Of a stretch of DNA of 64,000 bases, positions 1 to 10,066 are shown piece by piece. Origin of the DNA: Psychrobacter immobilis (GTDB lineage Bacteria; Pseudomonadota; Gammaproteobacteria; Pseudomonadales; Moraxellaceae); the NCBI RefSeq assembly GCF_904846235.1, contig NZ_CAJGZN010000005.1:62001-126000 (forward strand), written 5' to 3'. The translations under genes were made by a program, and so were the position numbers. A model generated the notes under the pieces. It was given only the letters and a program-made list of their open reading frames with translations. It ran no database searches and had not been told where the DNA came from. Every line of letters starts with the position of its first letter. Positions within the stretch are counted from its first letter, which is position 1.

Positions 1-905
1 TTCACGTTTTAGGCTCAGCTGCTGGTGGTGGTTTTCCGCAGTGGAATTGCAATTGCGCTAACTGCCATGGTGTGCGTCAAGGCACGATTCAGGCAAAGAC
101 CCGTACCCAATCCTCAATCGCCATATCAGAAAATGGTATAGATTGGATCTTATTCAATGCGTCCCCTGATATTCGCCAACAGTTATTTGAATTTAAGGCA
201 GCTCAGCCCGCACGTAACTTAAGAGACACAGGTATCACAGATGTGGTGTTGATGGACAGTCAACTTGACCATACGACCGGCCTGTTGACCCTACGTGAAG
301 GCTGTCCAATGCCTGTTTGGTGTACGGACATGGTGCATCAAGACCTCAGCACAGGTTTTCCACTGTTTAATATGTTAAAGCACTGGAATGGGGGTCTACA
401 ATATAATCAAATCGATCCAAAACAGAGCTTTCAAATTGACGGCTACAGCAATTTAGAGCTGACGCCTTTGGTGATTAGAAGCTCTGCACCGCCCTACTCT
501 CCGCATCGTAATGACCCACATGATGGCGACAATATTGCCCTGATTGTAAAAGACTTAAAAACACAAAAACAACTCTTTTATGCGCCAGGTCTCGGTAAAA
601 TTGATGATCAAGTGATGCAGATTATGAAAAGCTCTGATTGCGTGATGATTGACGGTACGCTATGGACGGACAATGAAATGCAAGAGTGCGGCGTCGGTAC
701 GAAGACCGGCCAAGACATGGGACATTTGCATATCAGTGGTGAAGATGGCTCATTGCATTATCTAGACCAGTTAGATAACGCTCGTAAGGTGCTAATCCAT
801 ATCAATAATACCAACCCGATATTGAATGAACAGTCTGAACAGGCTGCGACATTAAAACAACATAGTGTTGAAGTAGCATTTGATGGTATGCAGATTGAGC
901 TTTAA
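1..905 (+). CDS. pqqB: PqqB, PQQ biosynthesis oxidoreductase/hydrolase (5' truncated by window)
   Basis: Metallo-beta-lactamase-fold protein of pyrroloquinoline quinone (PQQ) synthesis. In the family it is an iron-dependent hydroxylase acting on the excised Glu-Tyr product. The reading frame is open from base 3 and the first visible residues include [13 protein letters not shown] followed by CNCANC, the hallmark PqqB N-terminus, so only a few codons lie upstream of the window. A GTG at 72 is internal and not the start. The C-terminal part has DSQLDHTTG in the MBL metal-site position and [12 protein letters not shown], as in PqqB. It heads the pqqBCDE gene order; pqqA is not in the window and would be expected upstream. 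Family identity is secure. Confidence 0.95.
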   Translation, partial: HVLGSAAGGGFPQWNCNCANCHGVRQGTIQAKTRTQSSIAISENGIDWILFNASPDIRQQLFEFKAAQPARNLRDTGITDVVLMDSQLDHTTGLLTLREGCPMPVWCTDMVHQDLSTGFPLFNMLKHWNGGLQYNQIDPKQSFQIDGYSNLELTPLVIRSSAPPYSPHRNDPHDGDNIALIVKDLKTQKQLFYAPGLGKIDDQVMQIMKSSDCVMIDGTLWTDNEMQECGVGTKTGQDMGHLHISGEDGSLHYLDQLDNARKVLIHINNTNPILNEQSEQAATLKQHSVEVAFDGMQIEL

Positions 906-946
906 GACAAACGGTAAGGCAAGATAGCAATCGTAAGGTGAGAACA

Positions 947-1705
947 ATGCAAGAAGAAAACACAGCGCTAAGCCCAGAAGCGTTTGAACAAGCGATTATG
1001 GCTAAGGGTCAGTATTATCATATTTATCATCCCTTTCATATCATGATGCATGAAGGCAAAGCGACCCAGCAGCAAATCCAAGCGTGGGTCGCCAACCGAT
1101 TTTATTATCAGATCAACATCCCATTGAAAGACGCAGCCATTATGGCAAACTGTCCTGATCAGCGCGTACGTCAAGAATGGATCCAGCGTATGATTGATCA
1201 AGATGGCGTATATCCTGACGGCGGTGGTCGTGAAGCATGGTTGGGTCTGGCAGAGGCAGTTGGTTTGACCCGTGAGCAAGTGATTTCTGAAGATCTAGTG
1301 CTACCGGGTGTGCGTTTTGCCGTGGATGCCTATGTGAACTTTGCGCGGCGCACCTCATGGCGAGAAGCCGCCAGTAGCTCACTGACCGAGCTGTTTGCCC
1401 CGCAGATTCACCAGTCACGTTTAGAGTCTTGGCCCAAGCACTACCCTTGGATAAAGGAGCAAGGCTATACCTATTTCCGCTCACGCTTGAGTCAAGCGCG
1501 CCGCGATGTTGAGCATGGTCTGACCATCACACTCGACTCATTCAAAACCGCCGAGCAACAAGAGCGTATGCTTGAGATCCTACAGTTTAAGCTCGATATC
1601 TTATGGACGATCTTGGATGCATTGAGCTTGGCCTATGTGCATAATCAAGCCCCTTATCAAAGCGTTACCACTGACAATGTTTGGCATAAAGGATTATTCA
1701 AATGA
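947..1705 (+). CDS. pqqC: PqqC, pyrroloquinoline-quinone synthase
   Basis: Cofactor-less oxidase that performs the final ring closure and eight-electron oxidation to PQQ. The protein is about 252 residues, the normal PqqC length, all helical in the TenA/PqqC fold. Visible PqqC signatures include [15 protein letters not shown] near the start, [17 protein letters not shown] and [12 protein letters not shown] 947 is chosen because AAGGTGAG (934-942) is a good Shine-Dalgarno for it; the in-frame GTG at 938 lies inside that Shine-Dalgarno. The last bases form an ATGA overlap with pqqD, indicating translational coupling. Confidence 0.95.
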   Translation: MQEENTALSPEAFEQAIMAKGQYYHIYHPFHIMMHEGKATQQQIQAWVANRFYYQINIPLKDAAIMANCPDQRVRQEWIQRMIDQDGVYPDGGGREAWLGLAEAVGLTREQVISEDLVLPGVRFAVDAYVNFARRTSWREAASSSLTELFAPQIHQSRLESWPKHYPWIKEQGYTYFRSRLSQARRDVEHGLTITLDSFKTAEQQERMLEILQFKLDILWTILDALSLAYVHNQAPYQSVTTDNVWHKGLFK

Positions 1706-1998
1706 GTATACCTGCTAGCTTACCTGAGCTGGATCAATCCATCGTACCGGTATGGCGTCACGGTTATCGTTTTCAGTTTGAGCCTGCGCAAAACGCCTAT
1801 GTCCTACTTTACCCTGAAGGCATGATTAAGCTCAATGACAGTGCCAGCATCATTGGGCAACATATTGATGGTCAAGCGTCCATTGCTGATATTATCCAAA
1901 AGGTACAAGCTATGTTTGGCGATATTCCCGAAATCGAACAAGACATCATTGAATATATGCTGGTCGCCCAGCGTGAACATTGGATTGATTTAGTATGA
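1702..1998 (+). CDS. pqqD: PqqD, PqqA peptide chaperone
   Basis: Small RRE-fold protein (98 aa) that binds the PqqA precursor peptide and presents it to the radical SAM enzyme PqqE. Family features visible are the central strand region [15 protein letters not shown] (here [17 protein letters not shown]), then a helical [12 protein letters not shown] segment and a C-terminal helix ending in [12 protein letters not shown]. It overlaps pqqC and pqqE by four bases each (ATGA), so the three are a single coupled translation unit. Confidence 0.95.
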   Translation: MSIPASLPELDQSIVPVWRHGYRFQFEPAQNAYVLLYPEGMIKLNDSASIIGQHIDGQASIADIIQKVQAMFGDIPEIEQDIIEYMLVAQREHWIDLV

Positions 1999-3167
1999 CT
2001 GCGCCAGTCGGGCTACCGCTATGGCTGCTTGCTGAGCTGACCTATCGCTGCCCCTTACAATGCCCTTATTGCTCAAACCCTATCGATTACGCTCAGTATA
2101 AAGAGGAGCTAACGACAGAGGAATGGTTTGATGTGTTTGATCAGGCGCGGCAAATGGGCGCGGTGCAGCTTGGTTTTTCTGGCGGCGAGCCACTGGTTCG
2201 TCAAGACTTAGAAGAATTGGTCGCTTATGCGCACAATCAAGGTTTTTATACTAACTTGATCACGTCGGGTATGGGATTGACCGAAGCTCGGATTGCGCAT
2301 TTAAAAGAAGCAGGTCTTCAGCACATTCAAATCAGCTTTCAAGCCAGTGATCCAACGGTCAATAATGCCTTGGCAGGTTCAAAACATGCCTTTGAGCAAA
2401 AGTATGAGATGTCACGTCTGGTCAAACAGTACGATTACCCGATGGTGCTTAACTTTGTGATTCATCGGCAAAACATCGATCAGATTGGCCAGATTATTGA
2501 TCTCTGCTTAGAGCTGGAAGCCGACACGGTTGAGTTGGCTATTTGTCAGTTTTATGGTTGGGCGTTTGAGAACATAGAGGGTTTGCTACCAACCAAAGCG
2601 CAAGTGGTCCGAGCTGAACGCATTACCAATGAATACCGTAAGCAGATTGAAGAACGTGGTATCAAATGCAAACTTATTTTTGTGGTGCCTGATTATTATG
2701 AAGAACGTCCAAAGCCCTGTATGGATGGCTGGGGCAAGATTTTCTTAACAGTGGCACCAGACGGTACAGCCCTACCTTGCCATGCTGCCAGACAAATGCC
2801 AATACAGTTTCCTAATGTACGACATACACCACTGTCGGATATATGGTATGAGTCTGCGAGCTTCAATCAGTTTCGCGGTGATGACTGGATGCCCGATATA
2901 TGCCAAAGCTGCCCAGATAAAGAACGCGATTATGGCGGCTGCCGTTGCCAAGCGTTTATGCTAACTGGGGATGCCAAAAACGCCGATCCTGTCTGTGGTA
3001 AATCGCCTTATCACTACCTGATTGAGGAGGCGCGTATCAACAGCGAGACGCCTGTACCTTTTGAAGAGTTGCGCTTTCGCAATCCAAAGAATTCTAAATC
3101 ACTGAGTAACAAACAGCTGAATAAAGACAAATTGATTCCTACTCGTATGGTAACAGGTGAAATATGA
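1995..3167 (+). CDS. pqqE: PqqE, radical SAM PqqA peptide cyclase
   Basis: Radical SAM/SPASM enzyme that makes the Glu-Tyr carbon-carbon crosslink in PqqA, the first step of PQQ synthesis. The CxxxCxxC cluster motif is at Cys19, Cys23 and Cys26 (CPLQCPYC), followed by GFSGGEPL, the SAM-binding GGEP motif. The C-terminal SPASM region carries the auxiliary cluster cysteines ([29 protein letters not shown]). At 390 aa it is family length. It starts inside the pqqD stop and its own stop overlaps the next gene, so all four belong to one operon. Confidence 0.96.
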   Translation: MTAPVGLPLWLLAELTYRCPLQCPYCSNPIDYAQYKEELTTEEWFDVFDQARQMGAVQLGFSGGEPLVRQDLEELVAYAHNQGFYTNLITSGMGLTEARIAHLKEAGLQHIQISFQASDPTVNNALAGSKHAFEQKYEMSRLVKQYDYPMVLNFVIHRQNIDQIGQIIDLCLELEADTVELAICQFYGWAFENIEGLLPTKAQVVRAERITNEYRKQIEERGIKCKLIFVVPDYYEERPKPCMDGWGKIFLTVAPDGTALPCHAARQMPIQFPNVRHTPLSDIWYESASFNQFRGDDWMPDICQSCPDKERDYGGCRCQAFMLTGDAKNADPVCGKSPYHYLIEEARINSETPVPFEELRFRNPKNSKSLSNKQLNKDKLIPTRMVTGEI

Positions 3168-4219
3168 ATGCTAATACTAAGCCTGTGATATTTGATGGAC
3201 ATAACGATCTGTTGACCCGCCTTTGGCTAAGTTCAGCTGCCGATCCGGTACATGACTTTATTTATGGCACGCTACCAGGGCATTTGGACTTACAACGTTG
3301 CAAAGACGCGAACTGGATGGGCGGATTATTTTCTATATTTTTACCGCCCTATGCTTATGTGAAAAACAACCATCCTGACAAATTAGCCAACCCATCACAT
3401 TCAGATTTTACTCCGCAAGAAATCGTCGATATCTGTTGTGAACAATTGAAACTAGCCCAGCAACTACAGGCAAGATCTGATGGTCAAATCCAGATTTGCA
3501 CCTCGTTAGAACAAATTCAGGCCTGTCAGCAGAATAAGCAACTGGGCATCGTTTTGCATTTGGAAGGTGCTGAGTTTTTAGCCATACAGCCTGACCTGCT
3601 GGATGTGTTTTATGAGGCAGGACTCAGAAGCATTGGCCCACTATGGAATAGAAAGAGCCTCTTCGGTGATGGCTTAAATGCGTCTTTTCCGCATTCTCCC
3701 GATACAGGATCTGGGCTCACGACTCAAGGTAAAGACCTCATTCTTAAGTGCAGTGAAAAGCATATGCTGATCGATGTGTCGCATATGAATGAGCGTGCTT
3801 TTTGGGATACGCTAGAGATTGCCTGCCAGCCGATTGTTGCGACACATTCAAATGCACATACTCTCTGTCAGCAAGCACGGAACTTGACCGATCAACAGCT
3901 GGCTGCTATTAAACAAAGCGATGGTATGGTTGGGGTGAATTTCGATGTGGCGTTTCTTCGTGCAGATGGGCAACGTAATACGCAAACATCACTCGATGTG
4001 ATTGTCGACCATCTTGATTATCTGATCGACCATCTAGGCGAAGATCACGTTGGGTTTGGCTCTGATTTCGATGGTTGCCTACTACCTGATGAGTTATCTG
4101 ATATCAGTCAAATCTCTATGTTGATTGAGCGAATGCAGCAACGGCACTTCTCTGATCAACTGATTGAAAAGATAACGTCAAAAAACTGGTTTACGGTGCT
4201 TGATAAGGTATGGCAATAA
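3164..4219 (+). CDS. M19-family (membrane dipeptidase-like) peptidase in pqq operon
   Basis: A 351-aa zinc dipeptidase of the renal dipeptidase (M19) family, probably cytoplasmic as no signal peptide is seen. Metal-ligand motifs are present: FDGHNDLL (His13, Asp15), LHLEGAEF (Glu), VDVSHMNE (His) and ATHSNAHTL (His), plus GFGSDFDG near the C-terminus. The ATG overlaps the pqqE stop by four bases; an alternative ATG is at 3168. The coupling suggests a role in PQQ production, for example releasing the crosslinked Glu-Tyr from PqqA fragments or recycling peptide remnants. That role is inference; the peptidase family call is firm. Confidence 0.88.
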   Translation: MNANTKPVIFDGHNDLLTRLWLSSAADPVHDFIYGTLPGHLDLQRCKDANWMGGLFSIFLPPYAYVKNNHPDKLANPSHSDFTPQEIVDICCEQLKLAQQLQARSDGQIQICTSLEQIQACQQNKQLGIVLHLEGAEFLAIQPDLLDVFYEAGLRSIGPLWNRKSLFGDGLNASFPHSPDTGSGLTTQGKDLILKCSEKHMLIDVSHMNERAFWDTLEIACQPIVATHSNAHTLCQQARNLTDQQLAAIKQSDGMVGVNFDVAFLRADGQRNTQTSLDVIVDHLDYLIDHLGEDHVGFGSDFDGCLLPDELSDISQISMLIERMQQRHFSDQLIEKITSKNWFTVLDKVWQ

Positions 4220-4301
4220 TTATAATAGCCATCCAGCAATTACTGTCTAGTGACTGTTGTTTTGCTCGTCTGATTAAATAGGGTAACCATTAATTTTTGT
4301 T

Positions 4302-5216
4302 TTACCTTAACACCTGCTCTACCCGTTCAATCAAGTATTCTTTGACCGTATTAAACAGTGGATCGATTAATCGCCGTTCTGGACAAATCAAATATAGTGG
4401 ATAGTTGGCCACTTGCCAGCCGTCCAACTCTACCTCAACCAGTCTCCCTGCCTTCAAATCGCCGGCTATATCTAACTGAGACTTTAATGCGATGCCTTTA
4501 CCCGCCACTGCCCAGCGGCGCACAACGTCACCGTCTTTACTTCTGCGATTGCCATCCACGGCCACACGTTTAGTCTTTCCCGCTTTCTCAAAAGTCCACT
4601 CGCTCAAATACTTTTCATCATGCCCCAAACGTAAGCAATTATGCTGCGATAAATCTTCCGGCATTTTTGGCATACCAATATCCTTATCAATTTTGCTCAA
4701 ATACTCCTTTGACGCACACAATATAGGGCGATTATTCAATACAATAGGTAGTGCGACCAGTGATGAATCTTTGGGCGCGCCGTAACGTAGTGCCAAATCA
4801 ATCTGCTGACCGTACAAGTCCACATAGCTGTCTGACATATGTAGCTGCACCGTCACTTTTGGGTGAATGTCTATAAAATCGTCCAACCAAGGCAAAATTA
4901 AGTTTCGTCCCAAATCTGATGATGCCGACAGCCGAATGGTACCCGTCAGCTCAGCATCATTGTCATGTAGTCCTGCATAAGCGTTGTCTAAAATAGCCAC
5001 CGCATCTCGGCAATGCTTTAAATATTGCTCACCCTTGCTAGTTAGACGCAGCCTACGAGTAGAGCGAACAAATAATACCGTCTCAATTTCCGCTTCTAAT
5101 CGCTTGACCGCTGCACTCACAACTGCAGGCGACAGATCTAAGTGCCGAGCACAGGCAGATAGGCTACCTAAGCGAGCGGTCTCAATAAAAATACGTAAAT
5201 CCTGCAAATTTTTCAT
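4302..5216 (-). CDS. LysR-family transcriptional regulator
   Basis: LysR regulator of 304 aa: N-terminal winged HTH (FIETARLGSLSACARHLDLS with VSAAVKRLE) and a C-terminal inducer-binding domain. ATG 5216 is chosen because GAAGG lies seven bases upstream; the longer TTG start at 5234 leaves that site inside the coding region. It is divergent from the 2-oxoglutarate oxygenase gene (175-bp gap), the typical arrangement for a LysR and its target. Its C-terminal third closely resembles the broken LysR fragment at 22331-22718, so the two are paralogues. Confidence 0.88.
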   Translation of the reverse strand: MKNLQDLRIFIETARLGSLSACARHLDLSPAVVSAAVKRLEAEIETVLFVRSTRRLRLTSKGEQYLKHCRDAVAILDNAYAGLHDNDAELTGTIRLSASSDLGRNLILPWLDDFIDIHPKVTVQLHMSDSYVDLYGQQIDLALRYGAPKDSSLVALPIVLNNRPILCASKEYLSKIDKDIGMPKMPEDLSQHNCLRLGHDEKYLSEWTFEKAGKTKRVAVDGNRRSKDGDVVRRWAVAGKGIALKSQLDIAGDLKAGRLVEVELDGWQVANYPLYLICPERRLIDPLFNTVKEYLIERVEQVLR

Positions 5217-5391
5217 CGTCATGCCTTCGTTCAATTAGCGTCTAACTTAGCAAACACCATCACTTGCTGCTGCTAGCCTCATCATTATATAAAAATTATT
5301 GAAACTATTTCTCTAAACCTGCTGATTATCAAAATCATTAATTATAGTAGCATGCACCTATAAGGTTCACTCACACATTTGGAGATACACG

Positions 5392-6366
5392 ATGGATACT
5401 ATAATACGGCCTACGAGCACACAGGACACTCAACACTATAGCGACCATGATGGAGATACTCAACAGAGCGCACTACAGCAGGCACGCAACTTACCACTAC
5501 CGTCAAAATCAGATATGCTGAGACGTGCAGCATCGGTAGAGCATTTCTGGCATCAAAACAGCCAGTTACTAGAGCAAGCGTGGGCAGAATGGGAAACCAC
5601 TGAGCATGACTTGCCTGTACTTGATGACTCATTATTTGATCCAACTCTACGTGATGTAGTGACGCAAGCATGGCGCACTCCTTCTACGGAGACGGCTGTT
5701 AAAAACTTATGGCAAGAGATACTACCTGACGTATACCAAGGGCAACTCTTTGACCCAGCACAACTATCAACGCTGCGCCGTTATCTGCAAGCAATCGCAG
5801 ACGCTAACATTCCTATACGTCCTCCTTACGGTATCGCATTGAACAGTAATGGGGCCATGCTAGATGCCCGCTCACTAGGCTATTTGGCCACCCCTAATGT
5901 TCAGGCGTTTTATCATAAAGTCATGAATCAATATATGCGTCCTATCGCTCGGCTATTATTTGCCAATGTTTATGGCTATGACACTCAGACCTTTGGGTTC
6001 TCGATTCAATACCAGCCGACAGGCGACACATCGCTACAACTGCATACTGATGCTTCAGCGGTGACTATGAATATTAACCTAAATCTGCCAGGCGAAGACT
6101 TTACTGGATCAGAAGTTGACTTTGTTGATCGCCATTTGGGGCAAACCAAACGTGCCATTTTTAAACCTGGCATGGCGATTATTCATAGAGGCTCGGTGCC
6201 TCATGCCGCACATCCAATCACCAGTGGCAAACGTACCAATATGGTGCTTTGGCTATATGGCGATAATATGCAAGTACCACGAGGAGTTGGGCTTAATAGT
6301 CATATTGATGCCAATCAACGTTGGACTGCTACGCACAGTCAGCCTGATAATTTCGCGCCGTTTTAA
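5392..6366 (+). CDS. Fe(II)/2-oxoglutarate-dependent oxygenase-like protein
   Basis: A 324-aa protein with a C-terminal double-stranded beta-helix dioxygenase core. The iron-binding facial triad is readable: LQLHTDAS gives His218-x-Asp220, and VPHAAHPITSGKR gives the distal His271 and Arg281 as the probable 2-oxoglutarate carboxylate ligand. The first ~110 residues are unrecognised and helical. No signal peptide. GGAG lies correctly before ATG 5392. The substrate cannot be read from sequence; related DSBH enzymes hydroxylate amino acids, protein side chains or small molecules. Likely controlled by the divergent LysR at 4302-5216. Confidence 0.72.
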   Translation: MDTIIRPTSTQDTQHYSDHDGDTQQSALQQARNLPLPSKSDMLRRAASVEHFWHQNSQLLEQAWAEWETTEHDLPVLDDSLFDPTLRDVVTQAWRTPSTETAVKNLWQEILPDVYQGQLFDPAQLSTLRRYLQAIADANIPIRPPYGIALNSNGAMLDARSLGYLATPNVQAFYHKVMNQYMRPIARLLFANVYGYDTQTFGFSIQYQPTGDTSLQLHTDASAVTMNINLNLPGEDFTGSEVDFVDRHLGQTKRAIFKPGMAIIHRGSVPHAAHPITSGKRTNMVLWLYGDNMQVPRGVGLNSHIDANQRWTATHSQPDNFAPF

Positions 6367-6526
6367 CAGCGGTACGCTATCGTTAGGTCAGACACAGCAT
6401 AAAAGGTTAAGACAAGCATGAACATTTAAATGAATGATTACCTCTACGAAAATGCACACTTGAATGAGTAAGCGCTATTAATTGATATGTTATAATGTTT
6501 CGTTTTAATTATATAAAGGCTATTGT

Positions 6527-7675
6527 ATGCCGACACCGTTTCAACGGTTACAAGCGATCGACGCACTTCGAGGGCTTGTGATGCTCATCATGATGGTGGA
6601 TCATGTTCGAGAGACCTTTTACTTACACCATCAAGTTCCTGATCCAATGCTGATACCAGGAACGGATGAACCACTATTTTTCAGCCGAATGGTTGCCCAT
6701 TTATGTGCGCCTGTCTTTGTGTTACTGACGGGACTGTCTACTTATTTGTACCAACACAAGCACAATAGTATCCAAATGACCCGCGAATTTTTAATCAAAC
6801 GCGGGCTTTTTTTGGTGTTTTTGGAGCTGATTGTCATCAACTTTGCTTGGACAGCACAATTTCCACCTGATGTCGTTTATCTCCAAGTGATATGGGCGAT
6901 TGGCTTCAGTATGATTGCGCTCTCAGCGGTTATTGGTCTGCCTAAGAAGTGGCTGTGGCTACTGAGCTTGGTGGTTATATTTGGTCACAATTTATTAGAT
7001 ACCATCTCCTTTGCCGACATTCCTATTATGCATCAACTGTGGCTGATACTTCATGAACGCGGCTGGATTGAGTTTGGTGAGGTGATTCGTTTTAGAACCT
7101 CTTATCCTGTACTACCTTGGATTGGCGTTATCATACTGGGCTACTGTATCGGTACATCTGTGTTCGGTGACTCTACGTCTGTGCAAAAGAGAAATCGTAC
7201 GTTACTTACATTTGGCATGGTGAGTATCGCGTTATTTGTAGTACTGCGACTGGCCAATATATACGGCGATCAAGCATGGCTGATGATGCCGACTCTGAGT
7301 GAAACCTTCATGAGCTTTATGAATCTCACCAAATATCCACCATCGTTACTCTTTATATTGTGGAATGTAGGCATAGGACTGGTCTTATTAGTAATGCTCC
7401 AAAAGATTGAAACCAAATCATGGATAAAACCACTGGTAGTCATTGGTTCTGTACCAATGTTTTTTTATATCGTACATCTCTATGTATTGAAACTGCTGTA
7501 TGTATTTGCCGTTCAACAGTTCGGTATGACGCATGGAGAATATTTTGGTGTAAATGACGTCAGTACACTTTGGTTCATTGCGATTGCACTGAGCATTTTA
7601 CTGTATCCTTTAATGCGTGCTTTTGCTAAATTCAAACATAGTAATAAGCACATTACTATCCTCAAATATTTATAG
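6527..7675 (+). CDS. DUF1624/HGSNAT-like integral membrane protein
   Basis: A 382-aa polytopic inner-membrane protein with about ten hydrophobic helices. The N-terminus QAIDALRGLVMLIMMVDHVRE is the signature of the DUF1624 / heparan-alpha-glucosaminide acetyltransferase-like membrane acyltransferase group; the His in MMVDHVRE is the conserved one. The group is thought to move acyl groups across or at the membrane, but the substrate is unknown here. AAGG lies seven bases before ATG 6527. It appears monocistronic. Confidence 0.75.
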   Translation: MPTPFQRLQAIDALRGLVMLIMMVDHVRETFYLHHQVPDPMLIPGTDEPLFFSRMVAHLCAPVFVLLTGLSTYLYQHKHNSIQMTREFLIKRGLFLVFLELIVINFAWTAQFPPDVVYLQVIWAIGFSMIALSAVIGLPKKWLWLLSLVVIFGHNLLDTISFADIPIMHQLWLILHERGWIEFGEVIRFRTSYPVLPWIGVIILGYCIGTSVFGDSTSVQKRNRTLLTFGMVSIALFVVLRLANIYGDQAWLMMPTLSETFMSFMNLTKYPPSLLFILWNVGIGLVLLVMLQKIETKSWIKPLVVIGSVPMFFYIVHLYVLKLLYVFAVQQFGMTHGEYFGVNDVSTLWFIAIALSILLYPLMRAFAKFKHSNKHITILKYL

Positions 7676-8188
7676 CGATAGCTCCCAACGATATAAGAAC
7701 TGTATAAAAGAACAACAACCCTATAAGCAGGCTTGGCCATCCTATATTGGGTGTATCACGCCTGTTTATAAGCTGTTTAAATCAATCAGCTCAACCATCT
7801 GTATTAGATGTTTGTAGACAAGTAAAATACTTCCAAACAACTCAAAAAACATCTCCTACCTTAGCACAATCTACTTTTCCTAAAATATATCGAAAACATT
7901 CTTCCATTACAAAATGTTTTGGTTAGGATCAAGCTTATCACCGACTTGAGTATAGTGATAAATAACCTTTTAATGAATTAAAAACGTCATATTATCAAAA
8001 TAATATTGAAAGTGTTTACTCTTACAGCTACTGGTTCCGATGTATGAACTTTACTATTATGAGTCATCACTAGGACGGGCTAATCAGTTAACTTGATGAA
8101 CAATAAGGATTGAGTAGCACCGTTTGTTAAATCCGTTTGTATTACCAGCTGACTAAAAAACTGAAACTTACTTTACTTAAGGACAATC
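7676..8188. other. Intergenic region, no gene recognised
   Basis: 513 AT-rich bases between the DUF1624 gene and nfsB. No credible coding frame was found. The only structure noticed is an inverted repeat TATCAC (7936-7941) / GTGATA (7955-7960) separated by 13 bases, which could be an operator; it lies about 230 bases before nfsB. Several stop-rich AT tracts follow. Confidence 0.5.
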
Positions 8189-8845
8189 ATGAAAACCATT
8201 AATGAAGCACTAAACTGGCGTTACAGCACCAAAGTATTTGATGCCAATAAAAAGATATCTGCTGAAGATTTTGAGCAGATTAAAGACATGCTACAGATGA
8301 GTCCATCAAGTACCAATATTCAACCATGGAGCTTTGTCATTGCAGATGATGATGCAGGCAAAGCACGCATTGCCAAAAGCACGCAAGGCGCCTTTCATTT
8401 TAATACACCTAAAGTCTTAGATGCCTCACATGTGGTGGTTTTCTGTACTCGTATCCATGCCGACGATGAGTATATGCAGGCGGTGTTAGAAAAAGAAGAT
8501 CAAGATGGTCGCTATGCGCAGCCAGAGTTTAAAACGCAGATGCACCAAGCACGCCAATTATTTTTAGACATTCATCGTTACGATGTCAAAGATGAGGCAC
8601 ATTGGCTTGCCAAACAGGTATATCTAAATATGGGCGCGGTATTATTGGGCAGCGGTCTCTTAGGTATTGATACTGTTCCTATGGAAGGCGTTGATTTACA
8701 GGCGCTTGATACGGAGTTCGACTTACGTAGCAAAGGATATTCTGCTGTAGCAGTGGTATCGTTTGGCTATCGCAGCGATGAAGACTTTAATGCCAAAATA
8801 CCTAAATCACGCTTAAGTGAAGAGACTATTTTTATCAAGGCTTAA
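8189..8845 (+). CDS. nfsB: NfsB-type oxygen-insensitive NAD(P)H nitroreductase
   Basis: FMN-dependent nitroreductase (218 aa, family length about 217) that reduces nitroaromatics and quinones by two-electron transfer as a homodimer. It closely parallels enterobacterial NfsB throughout: RYSTKVFDANKK at the start, SPSSTNIQPWSFVIA for FMN binding, LDASHVVVFCTR, the HWLAKQVYLNMGAVLLG helix and DFNAKIPKSRL at the end. Strong Shine-Dalgarno AAGGA before ATG 8189. It is convergent with the LysR at 9026-9919. Confidence 0.92.
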   Translation: MKTINEALNWRYSTKVFDANKKISAEDFEQIKDMLQMSPSSTNIQPWSFVIADDDAGKARIAKSTQGAFHFNTPKVLDASHVVVFCTRIHADDEYMQAVLEKEDQDGRYAQPEFKTQMHQARQLFLDIHRYDVKDEAHWLAKQVYLNMGAVLLGSGLLGIDTVPMEGVDLQALDTEFDLRSKGYSAVAVVSFGYRSDEDFNAKIPKSRLSEETIFIKA

Positions 8846-9025
8846 GCAATCATTAAGCGAAGTCTAGACATTATCAGATGGTCAGTAATCATCATTTTAG
8901 CGTTGCTATTGGCCGTTTGAGTTTCTACTATAGATTTTCTGACGTTTTTTAATAAAATTTCTTATTGATCTACTTTATTATGTTTAAAATAGTATAAACA
9001 AACATCCCGATCCATCCATTACTTG

Positions 9026-9919
9026 CTACCAATAAGGTGAACGCTTTATTTCTTCGGCAAGAAAATCAATAAACTTTCTTTGTAGTGGTGTCACCTGCTT
9101 TCGATTGGCATAAACCACATAAACACCCAAAGTTTTAGGTTTCCATTCAGGCAATAACTCAATAAGTTGGCCAGAGGCAATCAAAGATTTGACTGCGCCA
9201 GATGGCTGTAAACTAATCCCATGTCCACGCAACGTGGCAGAGAGCAAGACTTCAGAAATATTGGCGCTGATATTGCCAGAGATAGGAACAGACTCTGGAC
9301 CATTTGGCCCATCAAACACCCATGCCGACCGTCCAAAATACGCAAACGATAGACAGTTGTGATGTACAAGCGACTGTACATCTGTAGGTCTGCCACGCTT
9401 TTGTAAATACTCAGGGGCAGCGCATACGACAGAGTGGCACTCACCGATACGTCTGGCAACGACATTTGGCTCCAAGTCATTGGTGATACGAATCGCCAAG
9501 TCAATACGGGCATCAACTAAATTGACCGAATCATCAGTGGTAAGAATATCAATTGCTGTTTGCGGCCAGTGAGAAACAAAGCGACCAACCACATCCATCA
9601 GAAGGCTATCAATTAGCGAAAAGCTGGCCGTGATTCTCAACTGTCCTTTTAGCTCCAAAGTATTTTGATTGCGTATCTGATCCAACGAGTCGGTTAATCC
9701 AAGTAACTGATACGCCACCTCAAGGGTCTGCTCACCAGGTGCAGTGAGGCTTAGACTTCTAGTCGTGCGATGTAATAAGCGCATATCCATCCAACCCTCA
9801 AGCTCTGTCAGATAGCGCGTTACCTTAGCTCTAGACATGTCTAAATTGTCCGCGGCACGGCTCAAGCTACCTTGTTCAACGATCGTAACAAACACCTGCA
9901 ACGCGGTCAGCCTGTCCAT
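9026..9919 (-). CDS. LysR-family transcriptional regulator
   Basis: 297-aa LysR with HTH FVTIVEQGSLSRAADNLDMS and TRYLTELEGWM, and inducer-binding domain containing VCAAPEYLQKRGRP. AAGGATGGAG precedes ATG 9919. It is divergent from the periplasmic MBL-fold gene at 10067 with a 147-bp shared promoter region, so that gene is its likely target; inference from arrangement only. Confidence 0.9.
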   Translation of the reverse strand: MDRLTALQVFVTIVEQGSLSRAADNLDMSRAKVTRYLTELEGWMDMRLLHRTTRSLSLTAPGEQTLEVAYQLLGLTDSLDQIRNQNTLELKGQLRITASFSLIDSLLMDVVGRFVSHWPQTAIDILTTDDSVNLVDARIDLAIRITNDLEPNVVARRIGECHSVVCAAPEYLQKRGRPTDVQSLVHHNCLSFAYFGRSAWVFDGPNGPESVPISGNISANISEVLLSATLRGHGISLQPSGAVKSLIASGQLIELLPEWKPKTLGVYVVYANRKQVTPLQRKFIDFLAEEIKRSPYW

Positions 9920-10066
9920 CTCTCCATCCTTATTTGCGCGAAAACTGAAACAGTAAATGCCGAATTATAGCGTATTTAAACGAAATACAATCGAATAGAA
10001 TAGCCATTAACAACGAATACCGCTATTAACGCGGTCTATTTACTCAAACGAAAATATAGGTGAACT

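Noticed and set aside
72..905. GTG 72 as the start of pqqB
   Set aside because: The frame is open to the window edge and the upstream residues are conserved PqqB sequence, so the gene starts before the window.
968..1484. Two long antisense frames opposite pqqC
   Set aside because: Shadows of a highly conserved coding gene; no start signals.
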